The notes under the pieces: generated by a model
Told to the model about the DNA's origin: nothing
Database searches by the model: none
Seen by the model: only the letters and a program-made list of their open reading frames with translations
Part shown: piece by piece, positions 56,259-64,000 of the stretch
Position numbering within the stretch: the stretch's first letter is position 1
Layout of the letters: every line of letters starts with the position of its first letter
Position numbers and translations under genes: made by a program
Origin: Halisarca cf. caerulea
Lineage: Eukaryota > Porifera > Demospongiae > Chondrillida > Halisarcidae
NCBI GenBank assembly: GCA_963170055.1
Contig: CAUJGJ010000397.1
Coordinates: 7,676,801-7,740,800, forward strand
Direction: 5' to 3'
Length of the DNA: 64,000 bases

Positions 56259-58276
56259 GTGGAAGGCACGTTTAGAAACGGCAGATTATTCCTATTCAGG
56301 CGAAATCGACTTTTTTGCATTTTCCGTAAGTACTATCTTAGGAGAGTCTATGTTTGTAATTTCAGGTGTTTACAATGTGTATTAGTTCTACTACACCGAA
56401 AACGTCTACAGAAAGTTTTTGAAGATAATACATTAACCCGGGTTGCTCTGAACTACCCCAGTGGGGGATTAGCTTGGCCTGCTGGTAGTCAGCGCTGAGT
56501 ACAAGAGTAAAAGAATGCTGCAATGATATCAAGTTTATGTTTCCTCCTCGGTTCTTTCACTAACAGGAATGGCAAGAATACGTTGGATCTCTGTCCATGT
56601 ATCTTGACAGCGCTAGGTCGAGCCATTGTAGAATTCTCTTGCATTAGTGGCATCATTTGTATGTTTCCTTTGCTTCTCCTACAAGTCTCTGATCAGTTCC
56701 TCACTCGCCAAAATATCTGCCTCCGTTGCACTGCCCGACTGAGTTAATCTCTTCCTCACTGCTTCGTTCCGTGAAAGTTCCTCTTTGAAAATCTTACACT
56801 TGTCACAGTAGTCTGTATAGTGTGGATGAACTGCAACTTTGGGGCGATACTTCTGAAGCCATCCTCTAGCAGTGGAATCTCCAACAGTCTCTCTTCCTTC
56901 TTGAACTTGCGTCTCATTGAATACGGCCACAACGGAACGTTTTGCTACCTCATGGTAATGCGGATCATTGTTCTTTGGGGGGACAATTCTTGTAAACTTA
57001 GAGATGAAGTAGAATTGTGGACTGTAACTGTCCACAGGTCTCCCATTAGGCTGTGAGTTTCCATCCACAAATAGCAAGAAACGACTTAGCACAGCTAGTT
57101 TTGCACGGTTTGAAATCTTCCCCGTCAATCCATGTCTTTCATATGGATACTTGACTTCAAGTTCTGTGTCATCATCAAGGTCCTTCCACCAATTGGGATC
57201 ACTAGGAGAGGCAACAAAAACGCTACTGTACTAAGTGCACATTAAGAGACTCTGATGCATATGTGCATATCAAATTTATAGTTTGCAACCTTGCAATCAT
57301 GACTGACAGTGTGTAATTGTACCAAGTGGTGTTATTATTTTAATGCATGCTAAGCCTTACATGATGTCATCCACTGGAGGTAAAACGTATTCTTCCAAAC
57401 GCCGGGTTACGATATCCCTCTTCGGAAGAAGAACAATAGGTTCGGCCATCATTTTCCTCTTGATTTCCCTCTGACGGTGTAGACGATGTTCTCCTATCTC
57501 CAGGTGTGTTACAAGACAACTAAAGCAGTACAGGTAGTTGCCAAAAGCATCCATTATATTGTCTCTGAGCCATTGGTTTTGGGCTGCATGCAACATTTAG
57601 AAAGTAGCAGAGTAAAACTGAAGCAGCAACTGAACTATCAGAACTTTGTAGTATAAAGCATGCCCTTACCAGTAATATTTCTGTACAGTTGTCCGTTTTG
57701 CACTTCAATTGCCTTCATTGGCGAAGGATAGTTGTTCTGGCGATACATTAGTGTAGGCCAACAATGTCTCCCAGCATCTCTGTACGATTTCGTGAGGTTG
57801 GCAAGAACTACAGAACAACCACGAGTACATTTGGTAGCTTCTTTGGGGTGGGATTCAAGGATAGTGCAGTCCTCTTCCGAATTTCCGCTCTCGTTGCTGC
57901 TGAAGGTGGATAGTACACTAGAATTTATCGAGGAGGCATTTCGTCCACTGCCAGAAAGATAATTCTCCACTCTTCTCTTCCTTCTAAGACTGTATATGCT
58001 ATCTTGAGCAGGAGTTGAAGTTGTTGGAACATCTTCGCATTCGTCGTCAATAGACTCAAACGAACTTTCAGCCATAACTAACACTAGGAATGCTCAATTC
58101 GAACGCGATAAACAGCAGGATAAAGAGAATGGTCAGGCGAACACACACACCAAGTTGCGCAATTCTCCTCTTCGTCATTTCCGTTTGTGGCAGGAAACTT
58201 TTGACACATTTTCAATCGCTTATTGTGAAAAATTTGCAAGGCGGAATAATCTGCCGTTTCTAAATGCGCCTGCCAC
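56259..58276. mobile_element. Element G, 2.0-kb transposon of unrecognised family
   Basis: Inverted ends GTGGAAGGCACGTTTAGAAA (56,259) and the complement of GTGGCAGGCGCATTTAGAAA (58,276), continuing through CGGCAGATTATTCC. The 4-bp repeat ATTT flanks both (56,255-56,258; 58,277-58,280). It carries one damaged multi-exon gene on minus. Superfamily not identified. Confidence 0.7.
56560..58084 (-). pseudogene. Multi-exon gene of element G, unknown transposase-like protein
   Basis: Minus-strand blocks: 58,084 to about 57,668 (Ser/Glu-rich N-terminus, then CTRGCSVVLANLTKSYRDAG), 57,585-57,357 (WLRDNIMDAFGNYLYCFSCL then RKMMAEPIVLLPKRDIVTRR), about 57,205-56,735 (TGKISNRAKLAVLSRFLLFV, DGNSQPNGRP, YFISKFTRIVPPK, KRSVVAVFNETQ, HPHYTDYCDKCKIFKEELSR). 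Coding continues past stops at about 56,735 and 56,630. A similar uncharacterised protein occurs in several invertebrates; the C-terminal catalytic part expected for a transposase is missing, so G looks like an internally deleted copy. Confidence 0.5.
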
Positions 58277-58601
58277 ATTTAATATATAGTAGCTACTATT
58301 TAATAAATAGTGGCTACTATTTTTAAATAGCAGTAAACTATTCATTAAACAGCACTGACATTTATTAAAGTGTGACCAACATTTAGCTAAATGTCAGTGC
58401 TGCTATTTAGTTGAGCATAGGTCATATGACACCTTGTTGACATCATGTGACCTACAGACTATCAATTCTTATGAAGTATGTGTTGAAAAATAATGACCAC
58501 ATGGTCTGGATCGCATGACTCAGCCTATCCAGTACTAAAGCAAGCACATGGTTTAAAAGTTTGTTCTGAAAGTGCTTCTCTTTGAAGCTGATGGTCTTCT
58601 T

Positions 58602-59761
58602 ATGGCTGACTTGCCCCACTACTCAGGTCAGATTGTACGTAGAGGCAGGCCTACTAGTGATACTGATGAAGATGAAGTCAAATTTCCTTTGTCCAAGGGG
58701 TTTTTCAAATCAAAAGTTGCCAAGGTCCTTCGTGTTAGTCGTCAGACTTTATACAATAAAAGTTTGACATGGATACCAGAGAGTTTTCGGAAATTTACAG
58801 ATATACCCGATAGGGTCCTGGATCAGAAAATAAAGGATATAAAGTCAACTCACACAAACAATGGTGAAGTAATGATGATTGGGCATTTACGATCGCAAGG
58901 AAATCAAGTACCTAGAAGCAACCTCAGCTAGTCTACATCGCATAGATCCCGAAGGAATAGCCCAAAGAAAAGTACAGCAGTTAAAAGAAGAATTTATCAT
59001 GTGGAAGGTGCTAATAGTGTTTGGCATATCGATGGCAATCACAAGATGATTCGCTGGAGGATTGTTGTGTACGGCGGCATAGATGGTTACTCCAGACTCA
59101 TCGCGTTCTTAAAGTGCCATACTGACAACAAGTCCACCAGTGTCCTGTCTGCCTTCAGGAGTGGTGTGGATAAGTATGGTCTGCCAAGTCTGTGCGTACA
59201 GACCACGGAGGCAAGAACATTGGAATCTGGTGACACATGCTTGAAGAATGCTCATCAAGCAACTGTGTAATTGCTGATAGTTCCACTCATAATTAACGCA
59301 TTGAGTGCCTATGGAGAGATGTACACCAGTCTGTAATTGTGACATTTGCTGACACCTTTCGTGAGCTCGAATCTGAAAATTTACTAGACAGACTCAATGA
59401 AGTAGACATATACTGATTACACATGGTATATCTTCCTGAGATAAGTAGAGGATTGGACACTTTCGTTTCTGCCTGGAATAACCATCCAATATCCACACAA
59501 CACAACCAAACACCTGATCAGCTATTCTTTACCAGTTTCACTACAATGCCTGAGGACTCTGACCCTGACTCCACAGACAGTGAGGATTTAGAAGATGCGG
59601 TCACTAATTTGCCAGATTCTGCAGCTGTGACTGTACCAAGATATTCTTTCTATCCATGTGACAATTTGAAACAGCTGCTTGAGGGAACACTTGCTGGCAT
59701 TAATGATAACGCTAAGGCACGTTATAAAGCCATCATCAATGTATCAACACTTGACAGATAA
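58602..59761 (+). pseudogene. DDE integrase of element F (several frameshifts)
   Basis: The ATG at 58,602 starts MADLPHYSGQ. The helix-turn-helix reads VKFPLSKGFFKSKVAKVLRV then SRQTLYNK. A stop and frame change lie near 58,930, between VPRSNL and LHRIDPEGI. The core is [20 protein letters not shown] and DGYSRLIAFLKCHTDNKSTS. Further breaks near 59,190, 59,270 and 59,410 interrupt the DHGG and Glu regions. The tail is AWNNHPISTQHNQTP then VPRYSFYPCDNL. It is the most decayed integrase of the six. Confidence 0.8.
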
Positions 59762-59960
59762 TTGCAGTAACTGTAACAACTGAAATAACGTATGTACATG
59801 TACAATACTAACTACAGTAACTTTACGTTAACTTTATTGTTAATATAAAACTCAATCACAACCTATTTTGTAGAAGCTTACATGTTGTGTAGTCCAATAT
59901 CCTTCATTTACTGCACAACATTGTGCAAAACCAATACACTATGCATGCACATTCTTAAAG

Positions 59961-60152
59961 TCAAAGGAAACCTGGACTGTTGATAATTCCAAATCCCATA
60001 TTATACTTAAAGTGGGCAGAATCGGCAATCCCAAGGGGTAGCATTAGTGTATTTGAACAGGTTGAAGACATTGGGGAAATGCTAACTTCGGTGAACTCAA
60101 TCACTGGCTTTGGATTAAACCCCATAGCAGGAATTGCGTTTGATCCTGTCAA
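59961..60152 (-). pseudogene. HECT C-terminus of element F
   Basis: 63 residues of the C-lobe: IPAMGFNPKP, SSTCSNTLMLPLGI (catalytic cysteine kept), NMGFGIINSPGFL then stop. Everything upstream was lost where hairpin repeat copy 3 begins. Confidence 0.85.
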
Positions 60153-60157
60153 AAAGA

Positions 60158-60222
60158 TTAAGATAAGGCGGCCCCTATATTGTTTTTACTTTCACCGGAA
60201 GTGTCCGGAACGTCCGGAACGA

Positions 60223-60258
<36 letters not shown>
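60158..60258 (-). mobile_element. Hairpin-ended repeat, copy 3 (partial, inverted)
   Basis: GCGGCCCCTATATTGTTTTT, then a CACCGGAAGTGTCCGG segment and a (TA)n tract, matches the complement of the right 70-80 bp of copies 1 and 2 (hairpin, CCGGAAGTCC, TA tract). The 5' half is missing. Confidence 0.6.
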
Positions 60259-60259
<1 letters not shown>

Positions 60260-60261
60260 AC

Positions 60262-61150
60262 AACATGGCGGACTTTTAGGCGGTAGTTGAAGTCGTTGGT
60301 GTTATTCAGTAAATTTTGTGTCTTTGCTCCTGTTTTCGTTAACGAAGAATTTTTGAGACCTAAAGATTTGGATTGAGAGTTAATCACGAAGATTTAACTC
60401 GCTCCAAGAATTTCCGTGGGCCTTCAAGTTTTAGAGGTAGAGCGACTGGTTTAAAGTTGTTGTCTTTGTTTAAGAAGTTGTGGAAGGACTCAAAAACTGC
60501 CAAAAGCTGTTAAGCCGCCTCATTCAACAAGGAAGAGAACTTTGACGAAGCATTTAGGACGGAAACGTTGTTGGAAGGATGATTTTACTGAGACATTGTA
60601 CCTTACGCTACCGCGGAAGTCATGGAAATGAAGAAAGACTGAAGAAAGCTTCGGAAACAGGTAAGATGAGTGTGGAAAGCCTTTTATCTTTAGTTAACCA
60701 TTATGAAGTGCTTGAACGCTCATGTGAAAGTGTTTAACAACGTTTAGTATGAGCAGGTCTTTAATAAAATAGTTTGTCAATGTGTTTTTGTGGATATGTT
60801 CGCGTACGTGTGTGTAATCTTGTGTATGTGTGTTTGCTTAGGTCCTCTAACCATAGATACTATGGTTCAACATGTCAGAGAATGGTACGCAGATGTTAGG
60901 ATGAAAAGAAAACCTTTGAACCGAGAAAGTATGGAAACGACGGGAAGATCCAAAGAAGTTTGGGGAACAGGCAGGTAAGATGAAAGATAAAAGCTCTGTT
61001 TGGAATTAGCAAACCGTTTTCGAACGGTTGAACTTGTATGACAAGTGTTTCGGTGAGGTTTTGTGAGAGCACGCCTTCCGTTAAAAAGGAATTTCTTTCG
61101 TTTTTGGATATGCTCACGTTTGTGTATGTTGGCGTAGATGTTGTATACTA
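60262..61150. other. No gene recognised
   Basis: Only short frames. Two similar GGAACAG/GGTAAGATGA junctions (about 60,655-60,671 and 60,966-60,980) could be repeated exon ends with splice donors, and a CGTTTTCGAAC motif recurs near 61,015 and 62,945. Nothing identifiable. Confidence 0.3.
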
Positions 61151-61169
61151 TGTACCCGTATCTATGTTG

Positions 61170-63710
<2,541 letters not shown>

Positions 63711-64000
63711 CCATAAAAAAGTTCCCACTCCGTTTCCGTTGTACGGCTGTACAACGAAAACGCTGTTGGCGTTCGTATTCCGTACCTAATACATTGGCTT
63801 TATCGTACCGTTCGTAGAGCACCTATTGTTTGCTATCCACAATTAGGAATATTCGTGAGGGTGCGTCAGTTTCACACCCACTGCCATGATGAAATCACAA
63901 AAGGTGAACGGCGGCTGTGTGTGACCATAGGGACTCTCGCTTGCTAGTTAGAAATTGTTCTGCTTCAAGACGCTTGACGATCAAATCGTGTTCGAAGTTG
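63711..64000. other. Nothing recognised apart from a short inverted repeat
   Basis: CGTTGTAC and GTACAACG around GGCT near 63,737-63,756. No gene seen. Confidence 0.3.

Larger units (their letters stand above)
56205..58410. repeat. 21-bp array of F, split by element G
   Basis: Monomers on ATTTATTAAATAGTAGCCACT at 56,207-56,258 and 58,277-58,345, then ATTTAGCTAAATGTCAGTGC at about 58,380-58,410. G occupies the middle. Confidence 0.7.
56160..60157. mobile_element. HECT/integrase element F (inverted, truncated)
   Basis: The left end ATGGGGTGCCATTTGTATAA starts at 56,160, five bases after element E. A 21-bp array of another sequence follows, then the palindrome pair at 58,432-58,450, the integrase on plus and the end of the HECT gene on minus, so F is reversed relative to A-E. 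It is cut near 60,157 by hairpin repeat copy 3. The array is split by element G. Confidence 0.8.

Overview
This is eukaryotic, almost certainly metazoan DNA. Coding segments are split by short GT-AG introns (about 60-350 bp), there are long (AC)n/(TG)n tracts, and the families present (DIRS, Harbinger, piggyBac, hAT, CACTA, non-LTR retroelements, HECT/integrase elements) are typical of marine invertebrates. A sponge or cnidarian is my best guess, but the sequence alone does not settle it. I found no convincing single-copy host gene, rRNA or tRNA. Nearly everything recognisable is mobile DNA, much of it nested.

Layout. 1-13,734: a DIRS-type retroelement on the minus strand, cut in its reverse transcriptase by a 10.9-kb Harbinger-like element (951-11,852, TSD TAG). 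That element contains a second, better preserved Harbinger (6,092-9,009), copies of a small palindromic-ended element, and a multi-exon transposase-like gene. 14-22.9 kb: relics, namely a hairpin-ended repeat, a TA-flanked MITE, the 3' end of a non-LTR element with a restriction-like endonuclease, a CACTA-type transposase and a (TG)n tract. 23.0-60.2 kb: six copies (A-F) of one unusual element. 60.3-64 kb: a large compound (TG)n satellite and unassigned DNA.

The elements in 23-60 kb are the main interest. Each complete one carries two genes transcribed toward each other from the ends: a five-exon gene ending in a HECT E3 ubiquitin-ligase domain, and an intronless DDE integrase with an N-terminal helix-turn-helix. 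Outside each gene lie a conserved CACATG-type palindrome, a tandem array of 21-bp palindromic monomers, and a terminal inverted repeat beginning ATGGGGTGCC or ATGGGGCACC. Element D gives an exact 8-bp target duplication. The monomer length is constant but its sequence differs between copies. D, E and F lie end to end, and their flanks can be read as D and F having inserted across the two outer ends of resident E.

The HECT gene is open along its full length in C and D and needs one 7-bp repair in A. All six integrase genes are broken. Later insertions give relative ages: a 1.5-kb element cuts the A integrase; a piggyBac copy sits in the terminus of another piggyBac beside B; a piggyBac-type element cuts the D integrase and itself carries an intact hAT with a 794-residue transposase; a small unclassified element lies in the F array.
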